From Candidatus Zhuqueibacterota bacterium (GTDB lineage Bacteria; BS750m-G25), in assembly GCA_016783505.1 (NCBI GenBank), contig JADHWK010000009.1, positions 1-63,201 on the forward strand: DNA of 63,201 bases, read 5' to 3'. The notes under the pieces are model-generated. The model saw nothing but the letters and a program-made list of their open reading frames with translations. It had not been told where the DNA came from and searched no databases. Of this stretch, positions 40,387 through 49,489 are shown piece by piece. Numbering within the stretch: the first letter of the stretch is position 1; every line of letters begins with the position of its first letter. A program made the translations under genes and the position numbers.

Positions 40387-41373
40387 TCACCCAATCTTCA
40401 TCGTTTCCCTTACCTCATCCATTGTGGCCCGGGCAACCTGACGGGCTTCTTCTATGCCGGCCTCAATAATCCCTTCTATCTCATCCATTCTGTCTTCGTA
40501 ATACCGCCTCTTCTCCCCCCATGGTTCCAGAAAGGCGATCAGCTTTTGGATCAGGTTCTTTTTACAGGCCACACAACCCAGTTTTCCATTGCGGCAGTCC
40601 CTCTCAATCTCCGGGATCTCCGGCTGGTTGAAATTCCGGTGATAGGCAAAAACCACGCAGATCTCGGGATGCCCCGGGTCGCCCAGACGGATCTTCTCTG
40701 GATCGGTAAAGGCACTCATCACTTTTTGAGTCAATACCTCAGGGGGATCGGACAGGAGAATGGTATTACCCAGGGATTTGCTCATCTTCCTCCCATCCAA
40801 ACCGGGCATGCGGCTGAAGGGGGTCACCAGCCCCTCGGGTTCCGGGAAGAGATTCCCGTAAAGGTAATTGAAACGCCGGGCGATCTCCCGTGTAAGCTCA
40901 ATGTGGGGCATTTGATCCTCCCCCACGGGGACATAATCGGCCTTGTAAATTAAAATATCAGCCGCCTGCAACACCGGGTATCCTAAATGCCCATATGAAA
41001 TGTTTTTACCCAGATGTAAGTCCTTTATCCGCTCCTTCAAGGTGGGATTTCTCTGCAGTCGGGGAACTGTGATGAGCATGGAGAAGAGGAGATGCAGTTC
41101 GGCGTGTTCTTTAACCCGGGACTGAACGAAAACGACGCTCTTCTCCGGATCAATCCCAGCGCACAGCCAGTCAATCACCACGTCCAGGGTATTTGGGTGG
41201 ATCTGACGGGTATCCTCATAGTCCACCGTCAGGGTGTGCCAATCGGCCACCATGTGGAAATTCTGATACCCCTCATCCTGAAGCTTCACCCAATTCTCCA
41301 GCGCCCCCACGTAATTGCCCAGATGAAGTTTTCCGGTGGGCTGCATCCCGCTTAAGACTCTGTCTTTTTTCAT
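40387..41373 (-). CDS. trpS: Tryptophanyl-tRNA synthetase
   Basis: This 328-residue class I synthetase charges tRNA-Trp. The HIGH-type motif appears as TGKLHLGNYVGAL near 13-25 and the KMSKS motif is perfect (GRKMSKSLGN) near 196. Length matches the bacterial TrpRS-I group. The start is well defined (MKKDRVLSGMQPTG). The upstream neighbour on the same strand is a nucleotidyltransferase gene 53 bases away. Confidence 0.97.
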   Translation of the reverse strand: MKKDRVLSGMQPTGKLHLGNYVGALENWVKLQDEGYQNFHMVADWHTLTVDYEDTRQIHPNTLDVVIDWLCAGIDPEKSVVFVQSRVKEHAELHLLFSMLITVPRLQRNPTLKERIKDLHLGKNISYGHLGYPVLQAADILIYKADYVPVGEDQMPHIELTREIARRFNYLYGNLFPEPEGLVTPFSRMPGLDGRKMSKSLGNTILLSDPPEVLTQKVMSAFTDPEKIRLGDPGHPEICVVFAYHRNFNQPEIPEIERDCRNGKLGCVACKKNLIQKLIAFLEPWGEKRRYYEDRMDEIEGIIEAGIEEARQVARATMDEVRETMKIG

Positions 41374-41425
41374 AAGGCGTCTCTTTCTCCTAAATCCAAA
41401 CGAGCGTTTAGAGCGTCATGATCAA

Positions 41426-41863
41426 TCACAGTATCCCCTCTTTAACGATTCTTTCTAGTTTATTTTTTATGTGGCGTCGGTCATAATATTGACGGTCAAA
41501 ATAAAGGGACATGATCCGCACTTCCTTTCTGATTCTTTTTAATTCATCCCGGCAGAAGAGAATTTTCCCCTCCTTGATGGCCTTAAAATGGAGGGCTAAC
41601 GGACTGCTGTTCAGATCCACTAAGTCGAGGCGGTCCGTTTTTAAAATCCTTTGGATCTCCCCTATCAAGCGGAGCCGGAGATCAGAGCACTTAGGTTTAT
41701 CCAGGCTTTCATCAAAGAAAACCGCCAGGTCAATGTCGCTTAAGGGACCTTCATCATCCCTGGCGTATGAACCGAAAAGATAACAAGTCTCTACAGGATA
41801 GCCAGCTAACAGCTCGGTTAATTTCTCCGACCTTAAATTTATTTTACCCTCAGATCGCTCCAT
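41426..41863 (-). CDS. MNT-type nucleotidyltransferase, MntA antitoxin-like, without HEPN partner
   Basis: This 145-residue protein has the minimal nucleotidyltransferase motif GSYARDDEGPLSDIDLAVF (GSx10DxD) near 31-50. In the HepT/MntA (type VII) system such proteins AMPylate and silence a HEPN toxin. No HEPN gene lies next to it: upstream is a terminator and then the B12 locus, downstream is trpS. It may be an orphan antitoxin, or the toxin may have been lost. The C-terminal third (FDRQYYDRRHIKN) is basic. Confidence 0.82.
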   Translation of the reverse strand: MERSEGKINLRSEKLTELLAGYPVETCYLFGSYARDDEGPLSDIDLAVFFDESLDKPKCSDLRLRLIGEIQRILKTDRLDLVDLNSSPLALHFKAIKEGKILFCRDELKRIRKEVRIMSLYFDRQYYDRRHIKNKLERIVKEGIL

Positions 41864-41936
41864 CTTCTAAACATAATTCCTTTTTTTTAAACCTATTTAA
41901 GTTAAGAAAAATTCCCAAAAAATGCAAATACTTTTT

Positions 41937-41976
41937 TGTAAAATGGAAAGAGCCAATTCCGGATAGAATTGGCTCT
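41937..41976 (-). terminator. Intrinsic terminator after the BtuG-like gene
   Basis: AGAGCCAATTC (41949-41959) pairs perfectly with GAATTGGCTCT (41966-41976), 11 bp with a 6-base loop. On the minus strand the stem is followed by CTTTCCATTTT. It closes the B12 locus. Confidence 0.85.
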
Positions 41977-42009
41977 CCGCTCCCTTGTTTGACGGGTGTT
42001 ATTTTCATT

Positions 42010-43350
42010 CTATTTAATTAATATCATTCTCCTCACAGCAAGCACCCTATCGGTTTTCAGGCGATAGAAATAGAACCCACTGGGGGTGCTCTTCCCCTGG
42101 CCATCAGTGCCGTTCCAGCAAACCGTATGCTCACCCGGCGGTTGAACAGACTTTACCAGGGTATCTACCCGCTGGCCGAGCAAGTTGTAGATGGTAAGCT
42201 CCACCTGCACCGCTTGGTCAAGCCCATAACGGATGCTGGTGCTGGAGTTAAAGGGATTGGGATAGTTCTGTGACAGAGAAAATGTGGTGGGAATGGCTTT
42301 CCTGTCATTGTCCACAGCTGCGTAGATGGGTTCTAAAATGGTCATGTCCTGGGCCCCGTCGCCAAAATCTAGGGTAACCAACACCGAATCATTTTGGGGG
42401 TTGAACCTCTGAACGGTATCATCCCCAAAATTGCTTACGTATATTATCCCTTCAGTGCTGTCATAGAGCACCCGCATGGCTCCCTTACCCACCCGAATGG
42501 GGTCGGAACTGCCGTGATATATCGAATCAGTGTAGACGTTATAGCTATAGAGAAAGCCGTCCTCCTCATCGCCCCAGTCGGGAAGATAGCCCTTGCCGTC
42601 AGCGGTTATGGCAATATCCCCGGGCCATCCGCCGATTTCGATGGTATCCATCACCGCTGGCGTCCCGCCCGGACCGGCCCAACGATCAATTACACAAACC
42701 CTCCCTGCATTGGCGCCCCAGGGCCCGGAACAGACTACGTGTATCTTCTCATCGGGCGCCAGGGTCAAATCCTGGGCGTTGGGGGGTAGGGAAAGGGTTT
42801 GTATCACTGAATCGGTAAGGATATCAATGATGGAAACCGAGGAGAATTCGTAATTCGGATACCCACCGGTATTGGTAACAAAGGCGGTGTCTTCCACTAT
42901 TAAAATCCCCTGTGGTGCCAGACCTACTGGAATCTCTTTCACTACTACACCGCTGTCCAGATCAACCACGGACACCGTATTGGCTATCCAATTGGTCACG
43001 TAAACCCTATCGGCCCCCACCAAAGCCATGAACCATGGATTGCTCCCCTCAACCAAAGCAATCCTATTCTCCACTTCCTCGTTTTGCGGATTTATCACCA
43101 TAATCTCCGGCGGCGTGGAATTTACCACATAAACTTTTTCCCCAAAAGCCACCACCTGGCTGGGAACATCCCCTAATATGAAAATGTCGTTGATAATCTC
43201 CCCTGTTTCCAGATCCATCTTAGAGAGGGTTCTCCCCAGCCCGTTTAAGACGTAAAGGGTCCGGGGAAATTCGTCGCCCAGAGCAGCACTCGAAGCGATC
43301 ATGGAAAGAAAAACGATCATTAACGCCGCCTTAAGGTCTGTGCCTTTCAT
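42010..43350 (-). CDS. YncE/BtuG-like beta-propeller with C-terminal sorting domain, B12 locus
   Basis: This 446-residue exported protein has a signal peptide (residues 1-25). A seven-bladed YncE-like propeller spans about 30-350, with repeated blades such as VYVVNSTPPEIMVINP, VYVTNWIANTVSVVDL and IYVSNFGDDTVQRFNP. The last 85 residues are the FCB sorting domain (QNYPNPFNSS, ending RRMILIK). In Bacteroides, BtuG is a surface propeller that binds cobalamin and caps the TonB receptor BtuB. The position of this gene behind two TonB receptors in a cobalamin-riboswitch locus suggests the same job, with secretion through a type IX-like system in place of a lipid anchor. That function is inference. 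A weak terminator separates it from the receptors. Confidence 0.82.
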   Translation of the reverse strand: MKGTDLKAALMIVFLSMIASSAALGDEFPRTLYVLNGLGRTLSKMDLETGEIINDIFILGDVPSQVVAFGEKVYVVNSTPPEIMVINPQNEEVENRIALVEGSNPWFMALVGADRVYVTNWIANTVSVVDLDSGVVVKEIPVGLAPQGILIVEDTAFVTNTGGYPNYEFSSVSIIDILTDSVIQTLSLPPNAQDLTLAPDEKIHVVCSGPWGANAGRVCVIDRWAGPGGTPAVMDTIEIGGWPGDIAITADGKGYLPDWGDEEDGFLYSYNVYTDSIYHGSSDPIRVGKGAMRVLYDSTEGIIYVSNFGDDTVQRFNPQNDSVLVTLDFGDGAQDMTILEPIYAAVDNDRKAIPTTFSLSQNYPNPFNSSTSIRYGLDQAVQVELTIYNLLGQRVDTLVKSVQPPGEHTVCWNGTDGQGKSTPSGFYFYRLKTDRVLAVRRMILIK

Positions 43351-43368
43351 GTTCTCCTCAAATTTTAA

Positions 43369-43396
43369 AAACTAAGTTTCTAAAAGAAACTTAGTT
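43369..43396 (-). terminator. Terminator hairpin at the TonB receptor stop
   Basis: AACTAAGTTTCT (43369-43381) pairs with AGAAACTTAGTT (43385-43396), followed on the minus strand by TTTTAAAATTT. The stem includes the receptor stop codon. Being AT-rich, it may only reduce read-through into the BtuG-like gene, which has its own GAGGAGAAC ribosome site. Confidence 0.7.
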
Positions 43397-45610
43397 TTTC
43401 ACTTTCAGAGTCAAACCAATCCTCCACTCCCGGGGGGGAACCGGGGCACGCTCCACCATCTCGTATTTCACATTCCCGAGGTTGTACACCGAGCCCCTGA
43501 TCTGGATATGAACCCCCATGGCTTTAGTACTTACCCCAACGGTCAAATCGTCAACCCCATATCCCGGCATCTTCACGGTGTTTGCCTCGGTGACATATCG
43601 TTCCCCAATCACCCGCCGCTGGTATTGGAGCTGGAAGATTTTGTATCTTAAATCCACGCCGAGTCGGATATTCTTCCTGGGGCGGTATGGAAGGTCTTTA
43701 TTATGTGTGGTTCGTTCGTTGCTTTTATTTATGGGTTCAAGATAGGTTCGGCTCCAGCGGAGAATGAGAATGTCATTGGGACTGCACCAGCTCAGGTGGT
43801 ATTCTTGACCGGATATTTCAGCATCAGTGTTAAAAGGGGAAAAAGTGGCAAAGGAACCCAGTCGCCAGACGATGAGGTCTTTTACCCTGGTGTAAAAATG
43901 GGAAGCTTCGGTTTGAAGCTCGCCCCAGCCATACCAACTCCCACCCAGGCCGATTTCGTAATCGAGACTCCTTTCTGGTTTCAAGTCCGGCCTGCCAGCA
44001 ACCCGATACTCCTGGTAGAACAAATCGGCGAAGGTAGGGGGCCGAAAGGAACGGCCCCAATTGGCCTTCAGGGAAATCTTGTTCTGTTGACCCCGTGACA
44101 ACAACAGACCGATCTTGGGGCTCCACTGCCGTTCGGAACGAACGGTTCCCTCGTGTTGAATGTGAATCTGATCATAGCGTACTGCCTGGGACAAAAAGCC
44201 CCGGTGAAACCCAACGGGAAAAGGAAACTGTTGTTCACTATGAAGGGTAACCCCATGGGTATAATCCCTTGCTTCTCCAATGGGTCTTTTCCTCAACCCG
44301 ATCAGATTTTCATCGGCATAGTGGGTCCAATCCCCTTCATAGCCAGATCGGAGAATAACCCATCTTTTCAGAAAAACCTGACTGGTTAAACGTATCTGGT
44401 ATTTAGCCAGGCAATTCTTGGAATAATACTGGGGAACGGTCCTATAACGCAGGGGCGCATCTGGAGGATAGATGTGCTTGTATTCTGAGTGTGTGAGGTG
44501 ATAACCCATATGAAGGTCAAACCGAGCCGGTTTCAACTGGGCACGATAATGGCCCCCCAAAATATCCCGTTTGGTCACCGCTCGTGCGTAAGGGGTCAGG
44601 CCAAAGATCAATCCCGGCAGCCCCCGCTTCGTGTAAAATTGATGCCCGTGTAATTCAATCCCATGGTACTCCCATTGATAACCAAACTTGGCGAACAGGC
44701 TGTTTGACTCAAAATCAGCATTGTTTCGATTTTCCTGAATCAACGTTCCATCTGCGCGCTCGTATAAGTAGGGATAATCCCGGGTACTTTTGAGGTGCTC
44801 AAAGGAAACGAAATATCCCAGTTTTTTTAGATTACCGGAAATGGTTGGGCCTCCACCCTCGGCGCCAAATGCCCCGGCTTTCCCCCCTAAGATGATTTCA
44901 GATTTGAAAGACCTCTTAGTGGTGATATTAATGACACCACCGAGGGCACCAGCACCAAATCGGGCTGAGTTTCCACCCTTAATGACCTCAATCTTCTCCA
45001 CCATATTAAGGGGAATAGTGGACAAATCCACCTGTCCAATCATGGCCTCGTTGAGCTTTACACCATCCAGCAAAACCAGCACCTGATCTGGGCGACAGCC
45101 GCGAATGGATATGATCTTTTCGCCACCCCTGTCCTGAATTTCAATTGCCGATAGATGCTGGAGGATCTCCCCCACGTTTTGAGCATTGGTTTGCTCAATA
45201 TCCCGGGCCGTGATCACTTCCACTGAGGCTGCTGTCTCCTCTGGAACCCTATCCACCCGAAGGGTAATGCCTGGGAATTCAATAATCCTTGGAGCGAGGT
45301 AAAAATCAACCCGCAACGGTTGATCCAGACCTATCTTAACCCTGGATTTGGTTTCGTTCTTATAGCCTATATAACTGGCGGTGAGGTTGTATTCGCCCAC
45401 AAACAGATCTTTAATGACATACCGCCCCCGTTCATCAGAACAGACCCCATAGCCAGTGCCTTCCACCATGACATTGGCGCCATAAAGAGGCCTACCCGTA
45501 GATCGGTCCCGAATGACCCCCGTAATTTTCACTACGGACTGGGACCAGACGGTTGAGGAAGTAAGCAAGATAAGAAAATAGATCTTTGACAGATTGATAA
45601 ATTGTCTCAT
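43391..45610 (-). CDS. TonB-dependent receptor with N-terminal carboxypeptidase-regulatory-like domain
   Basis: This 739-residue outer-membrane receptor has a signal peptide (1-22). A beta-sandwich domain (VKITGVIRDRSTGRPLYGAN, about 27-105) typical of Bacteroidota SusC-like and BtuB-like receptors follows, then a plug domain (ISIRGCRPDQVLVLLDGVKL near 165-185; GALGGVINITTKRS near 222) and a 22-strand barrel to the C-terminus. It lies seven bases after another TonB receptor under a cobalamin riboswitch, so it probably takes up a corrinoid. It is larger than its neighbour and not a simple duplicate. Confidence 0.9.
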   Translation of the reverse strand: MRQFINLSKIYFLILLTSSTVWSQSVVKITGVIRDRSTGRPLYGANVMVEGTGYGVCSDERGRYVIKDLFVGEYNLTASYIGYKNETKSRVKIGLDQPLRVDFYLAPRIIEFPGITLRVDRVPEETAASVEVITARDIEQTNAQNVGEILQHLSAIEIQDRGGEKIISIRGCRPDQVLVLLDGVKLNEAMIGQVDLSTIPLNMVEKIEVIKGGNSARFGAGALGGVINITTKRSFKSEIILGGKAGAFGAEGGGPTISGNLKKLGYFVSFEHLKSTRDYPYLYERADGTLIQENRNNADFESNSLFAKFGYQWEYHGIELHGHQFYTKRGLPGLIFGLTPYARAVTKRDILGGHYRAQLKPARFDLHMGYHLTHSEYKHIYPPDAPLRYRTVPQYYSKNCLAKYQIRLTSQVFLKRWVILRSGYEGDWTHYADENLIGLRKRPIGEARDYTHGVTLHSEQQFPFPVGFHRGFLSQAVRYDQIHIQHEGTVRSERQWSPKIGLLLSRGQQNKISLKANWGRSFRPPTFADLFYQEYRVAGRPDLKPERSLDYEIGLGGSWYGWGELQTEASHFYTRVKDLIVWRLGSFATFSPFNTDAEISGQEYHLSWCSPNDILILRWSRTYLEPINKSNERTTHNKDLPYRPRKNIRLGVDLRYKIFQLQYQRRVIGERYVTEANTVKMPGYGVDDLTVGVSTKAMGVHIQIRGSVYNLGNVKYEMVERAPVPPREWRIGLTLKVKN

Positions 45611-45617
45611 CGCTCCT

Positions 45618-47372
45618 TTAATCCCAGAATACCCAGATAATTCCCCATACCTCCTCCCGGTGCATCATGGGATAGCCAGCCACCAGTTCATATTTCTCAC
45701 TCAGTATATTGTTCAGTTCGTAATAGAAAGTCAAATCCTTGATGCGAAAGCGGGCCCGGAAATTAATAACCGCAGCCGGTGACAAAGACACCTTATCCCC
45801 CTCCCAGAATCCCGTTCTTTCTCCGAAAACATGCCCCGAGAACTGAATATTGACGTCCAACCCATCTTTAAAAAAGGTATTCCTGTAGGATAGATAACCG
45901 TAGGCGCTGTTCTGGGGCGTGTAATACATGAAATCCTTCGGGTTTTGATAACAATAAACCGCCCGCCCGGTTAGTTCTTCAACGGGGCGAACGGAAAAGC
46001 CCAGATCAAGGCCAAACAGTTCGGATGTGTTATCATTGGTGGGAATGACGTTCGTGCCTGTAGTGTCATAATAAATACCATGTTCGGTAACCCTTCGGAA
46101 AAGGCTTCCCTCAAGCCAGACCCATCCCCCCTTTTGAAAGCTTCCCCCCAACTGATAGGTGTGGCCAACCCCCGGCCCTAAATCGGGATTACCTGTGAAA
46201 GAAAGACTATCTATCCCGGAAAAAATCGGTCCCAAATGATAGGGTTTATCCCTAACGTCAAAGCTTCCGTAACGTTCTTCTAAGCTGGGAAGGCGCAGCG
46301 ACCGCTGGTAAGCCCCATACAGCGTCATGTTCAGGGACAGGTCATATAAAACCTTCATCCCGCCGGAAAAATTCTGCAAACCGTTACCCTTAGCCGGAAG
46401 GAGTAATCTCAGATTGGGGTTTAGGGTTAGCCGGTCCCCAAAACGGAAAGGCCTTTCCGCCCATATTCCCCCTACTTCATCGGTGTGCTCTCCGTACCCG
46501 GCAGCGTTAAGCTGATGGGATTCGTAATCCATCCCGACTTTAAGGGCTATCCCTTTGAACCCCAGAATATTCCATAGCTGAATCCCCGTTTTTTTCCAAT
46601 TATCCCGATAGGTATTCCAATAATTATTATGCAACCGGCTTTGATAAAGGCAGAAATGAAAGTGATCCCCCTTTTTGATGGAAAAACTCAGATCATCCCG
46701 GTCCAGTTTTTGATGACCCCCTCCGACGGCCAAGTCCCTATGTTTCAGATTGGTAAGGGCTAAAAAGGTCATTTTCCAGTCCTCTCCCCACCGATAGGCG
46801 GATAGTCCCCACAGGTTCTGACTTTTTAGATCAGCCGGCTCTCTCGCTAACAGGGTCAGGCCACCGCCCAGGGCCAAATTCAGACGGGGAGTAATGTTCT
46901 GAATCAGCTCAATATCGGTCCTTGAATAATCATAAAAACCATTCTGGTAAAGAATACGGGTATAGGGTTTAGGGAATTCTTGATCTTTAATTACTACGTT
47001 GATCACCCCACCTGGGGCACTGTAGCCATTAAAGGATTCCCCTTCATAAATTTCAATTCTGGAAATCATTTCCACCGGGATTAAATTCACCTCGAAGTAA
47101 CCGGTCTGGACATCATTCATAGGTTGACCATCCACCAAGAATAGCACCGATTTGGAATCGGCCCCGCGCAGGGTAACGGTGGAGGGTTGACCCACATTGC
47201 CCAGGTTCAACCCGTAGACTCCCGGAAGAACTTGCAGGATATCTCCGAGCTCTTTGTAATGCATATGTGATATTTCTTCCCCATCAATAATACGCACATT
47301 GCCCAAGATTCTGCCAATGGTAATAATTGCTATAATAAATACATACGCCGGTAACTTCAACCTATTCCTCAT
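45618..47372 (-). CDS. TonB-dependent receptor, BtuB-like
   Basis: This 584-residue outer-membrane receptor has a signal-like start. A plug domain (LGDILQVLPGVYGLNLGN near 40; TVTLRGADSKSVLFLVDGQP near 66-85; GYSAPGGVINVVIKDQ near 115) and a barrel ending with a terminal Trp-containing strand (VFWD) follow. The size is like E. coli BtuB (about 590 after processing). It overlaps the ECF S-component gene by 11 bases and is seven bases from the next receptor, so they form one operon behind the cobalamin riboswitch. Uptake of cobalamin or another corrinoid is the likely role. Confidence 0.9.
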   Translation of the reverse strand: MRNRLKLPAYVFIIAIITIGRILGNVRIIDGEEISHMHYKELGDILQVLPGVYGLNLGNVGQPSTVTLRGADSKSVLFLVDGQPMNDVQTGYFEVNLIPVEMISRIEIYEGESFNGYSAPGGVINVVIKDQEFPKPYTRILYQNGFYDYSRTDIELIQNITPRLNLALGGGLTLLAREPADLKSQNLWGLSAYRWGEDWKMTFLALTNLKHRDLAVGGGHQKLDRDDLSFSIKKGDHFHFCLYQSRLHNNYWNTYRDNWKKTGIQLWNILGFKGIALKVGMDYESHQLNAAGYGEHTDEVGGIWAERPFRFGDRLTLNPNLRLLLPAKGNGLQNFSGGMKVLYDLSLNMTLYGAYQRSLRLPSLEERYGSFDVRDKPYHLGPIFSGIDSLSFTGNPDLGPGVGHTYQLGGSFQKGGWVWLEGSLFRRVTEHGIYYDTTGTNVIPTNDNTSELFGLDLGFSVRPVEELTGRAVYCYQNPKDFMYYTPQNSAYGYLSYRNTFFKDGLDVNIQFSGHVFGERTGFWEGDKVSLSPAAVINFRARFRIKDLTFYYELNNILSEKYELVAGYPMMHREEVWGIIWVFWD

Positions 47373-47928
47373 TATCTATGCCATATTCTTTATGAATTAT
47401 CGGGGTTAATTTATTTAGAGCAGCAGGAAGTACGATCAAAAAAATAAGTGTATTGGTAAGGATGTGAATTTGGGCAAAGGCCAGGCCGCCGGCCAGATAA
47501 AGCAGGATCTTTTGAAGGTTAAATCCCACCACCAGAAAGGAACTTCCTAAATTGGTCAGGATCTGGTAAAAAAGGGTGAGGAAAAGTCCAATCCCCGCCC
47601 CCATAATCCTCCCACTCAATCCCCTGGAAATCTTCCCATCGCACCATCCCCCGACATAGCCAACGGCAGCCATCCCCAAGATTTGGGCGGCAAAAAGGGG
47701 TGGATTGGATAGCCCGGAACCCATGGGGTTCAGCCCGGAAAAGATGGATTCAGCCAGCGCTCCGACCATCGCCCCCTTGCTCTTTCCCCCTACTGCTCCG
47801 CTGATAAAGACCGTAGCGGTAACCAGCTCAACGTTAGGCAGGGCCGCCAGTAGAAACCCGACGGCCACCGCTGCCGCCGAAAAGGCCGCGATGTAAGAAA
47901 TGTTCTTTGTTCTCCATCTTGATTTCAC
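47362..47928 (-). CDS. ECF transporter S component, probable cobalamin/corrinoid type
   Basis: This 188-residue membrane protein has five or six hydrophobic helices and the pattern of ECF substrate-binding subunits, including an N-terminal basic lead, then AAFSAAAVAVGFLLAALPNV and GSGLSNPPLFAAQILGM. ECF S-components bind a vitamin and use a shared EcfAAT motor, which is not encoded in this window. As the first gene after a cobalamin riboswitch, the likely substrate is a corrinoid precursor or cobalamin (CbrT-like). The family assignment rests on fold pattern and context, not on a specific motif. Confidence 0.75.
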   Translation of the reverse strand: MKSRWRTKNISYIAAFSAAAVAVGFLLAALPNVELVTATVFISGAVGGKSKGAMVGALAESIFSGLNPMGSGLSNPPLFAAQILGMAAVGYVGGWCDGKISRGLSGRIMGAGIGLFLTLFYQILTNLGSSFLVVGFNLQKILLYLAGGLAFAQIHILTNTLIFLIVLPAALNKLTPIIHKEYGIDNEE

Positions 47929-48130
47929 TTAAAAATAACCTCCACTAACTAGGGCGAAGGTATCCTCACCGAAGCCCAGATACCCCCCTTTTATTCCCCC
48001 CCGAGAATTCGGGGGGGATCTAGGGGGGTCAGTAGTTTAGTCAATAATCGGTAAACAATTAGCAATCAACAATCATCAACCAACAATTCCCCCTTCCTCC
48101 TCTGCCCCTCTGCGTATGTCTTAGGGCAAC
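47929..48130. other. Leader between riboswitch terminator and first B12 gene
   Basis: No gene is seen. It holds a CCCCCCGAGAATTCGGGGGG hairpin (about 47996-48016) with a CTAGGGGGGTC extension, and a partial AATTAGCAATC element (48057-48090). Confidence 0.5.
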
Positions 48131-48166
48131 AAAAAATCCCCCCTCCTAATCAGGAAGGGGGATTTC
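48131..48166 (-). terminator. Riboswitch-associated intrinsic terminator
   Basis: On the minus strand AATCCCCCTTCCT pairs with AGGAGGGGGGATT and is followed by six T residues (48131-48136). It lies about 55 bases after the aptamer, so it is the likely expression platform: B12 binding would favour termination before the transport genes. Confidence 0.85.
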
Positions 48167-48221
48167 ATCTTCCGCATTACAATTTCAGATTTCCTTCCCT
48201 CGAAGGATGTGATCAGAATTA

Positions 48222-48388
48222 CTAGGCAGGTCTCCTGACTTACGGACTTTAAACCCGACCCGCCTTCCCATCCCGACTTAAAGTCGGGGCAGTGGCTACT
48301 AGGCCGGATATTTCCCGATCACAGTTGCGGGGCAGTTCCCGATTCTCACGGGATTCCCTTTTAATCCCCTACGGGGAACCTATACCTT
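48222..48388 (-). promoter_or_regulatory. Cobalamin riboswitch
   Basis: The minus strand holds the aptamer hallmarks in order: AGGTTCCCC near 48380, GGGAATCCCGTGA near 48357-48342, GGGAACTGCCCCGCAACTGT near 48341-48320, GCCACTGCCCCGAC near 48296, GGGAAGGCGGG near 48270, and the closing GTCAGGAGACCTGCC (48239-48225). This is a class with full peripheral arms, as expected for adenosylcobalamin. It controls the ECF S-component, two TonB receptors and probably the BtuG-like gene. Confidence 0.95.
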
Positions 48389-48395
48389 CAGATTA

Positions 48396-48424
48396 AATAT
48401 ACAGATATTTCTTTATTTTGTCAA
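48396..48424 (-). promoter_or_regulatory. Sigma70 promoter of the cobalamin riboswitch transcript
   Basis: On the minus strand TTGACA (48419-48424) and TATATT (48396-48401) are 17 bases apart. The -35 box overlaps the rplS stop codon. Confidence 0.8.
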
Positions 48425-48810
48425 GAACTTTCTCGTTTTTCCTTAATTCGTGCCGCTTTCCCCTTCAGCTTCCTGAGATAGAAAAGCTTGGCCCTTCTCA
48501 CCTTCCCCTGTTTGACCCGTTCAATCTTCTCCATGCGGGGAGAGTGGAGGGGAAATATCCGCTCCACACCGATCCCCCCCGAAATTTTACGCACAGTAAA
48601 GGTCTCGTTAATCCCGCTCCCCCGGCGTTGAAGGACCACCCCCTCAAACACCTGGGTGCGCGCTTTATCCCCCTCCACGATCTTGAAATGCACCTTGACT
48701 GTGTCCCCGGGACCAAACTCAGAAATATCGGTTCGCATCTGATCTTGGCTCGCTTCCCTCAGAATATCCATAGAGCTCCCGCCTATTTTAAACTTCATTT
48801 TTTTCTGCAA
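48421..48810 (-). CDS. rplS: 50S ribosomal protein L19
   Basis: This 129-residue protein sits at the 30S-50S interface. It carries the family segments [22 protein letters not shown] near 27, [22 protein letters not shown] near 55 and [20 protein letters not shown] near the end. It is slightly longer than usual (115) due to extra residues at both ends. It overlaps trmD by 23 bases and ends the rpsP-khpA-rimM-trmD-rplS operon. Confidence 0.96.
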   Translation of the reverse strand: MQKKMKFKIGGSSMDILREASQDQMRTDISEFGPGDTVKVHFKIVEGDKARTQVFEGVVLQRRGSGINETFTVRKISGGIGVERIFPLHSPRMEKIERVKQGKVRRAKLFYLRKLKGKAARIKEKRESS

Positions 48811-49489
48811 TCAATAAGTCCTTTCGCCGTTGCTGGGTACGCTTGAACGCCTGCCTTGCCCTCCACCGGGCAATTTCTCGGTGGTTACCCGAGAGCAAAA
48901 CTTCGGGCACCCGCCATCCCTCAAATATTTCGGGTCGGGTATAGTAGGGACAGTCCAACAACCCTGACTGGAAGGAATCGGAGCCCGCGGAGGCTGAATC
49001 TCCCAGAACTCCGGGCAGCAACCTTACTACCGCATCCACGACGATAAGGGCGGCGGGTTCCCCCCCGGTCAATACGTAATCCCCCACCGAAAGCTCCTCG
49101 TCGGCCAGGAATTCTGCTACCCGTTCATCCACCCCCTTGTAGTGCCCGCAAATTAGAACAATATGTTCGAAGGCGGCCAGCTCGGTGGCTTTTTCCTGGG
49201 AAAATTTTTCCCCTTGGGGGGACATGAGTATGGTTTTTACAGAGGAGGTTCCCTTCCTCTGCGCCCGAATTGACCGCACCCCCCGAAAAATAGGCTCCGG
49301 CTTCAAGATCATGCCGGCTCCGCCACCATAAGGATAATCGTCCACCTGGCGGTGTTTATCATCGGTAAAGGCACGAAGGTCATGAACGACCATGGAAACC
49401 AATCCCTTTTCCTGGGCCCGTTTCAACATACTCACCCGGAAGGGGCCGTCGAAAAAATCGGGAATAACGGTCAGGATGTCTATTATCAT
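48788..49489 (-). CDS. trmD: tRNA (guanine-37-N1)-methyltransferase TrmD
   Basis: This 233-residue SPOUT methyltransferase makes m1G37 in tRNA. It has [15 protein letters not shown] at the start, [16 protein letters not shown] near 51, the knot region [12 protein letters not shown] near 113, and [19 protein letters not shown] near 132. Length is normal. It overlaps both rimM (4 bases) and rplS (23 bases), so the operon is translated in a coupled way. Confidence 0.97.
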   Translation of the reverse strand: MIIDILTVIPDFFDGPFRVSMLKRAQEKGLVSMVVHDLRAFTDDKHRQVDDYPYGGGAGMILKPEPIFRGVRSIRAQRKGTSSVKTILMSPQGEKFSQEKATELAAFEHIVLICGHYKGVDERVAEFLADEELSVGDYVLTGGEPAALIVVDAVVRLLPGVLGDSASAGSDSFQSGLLDCPYYTRPEIFEGWRVPEVLLSGNHREIARWRARQAFKRTQQRRKDLLIAEKNEV

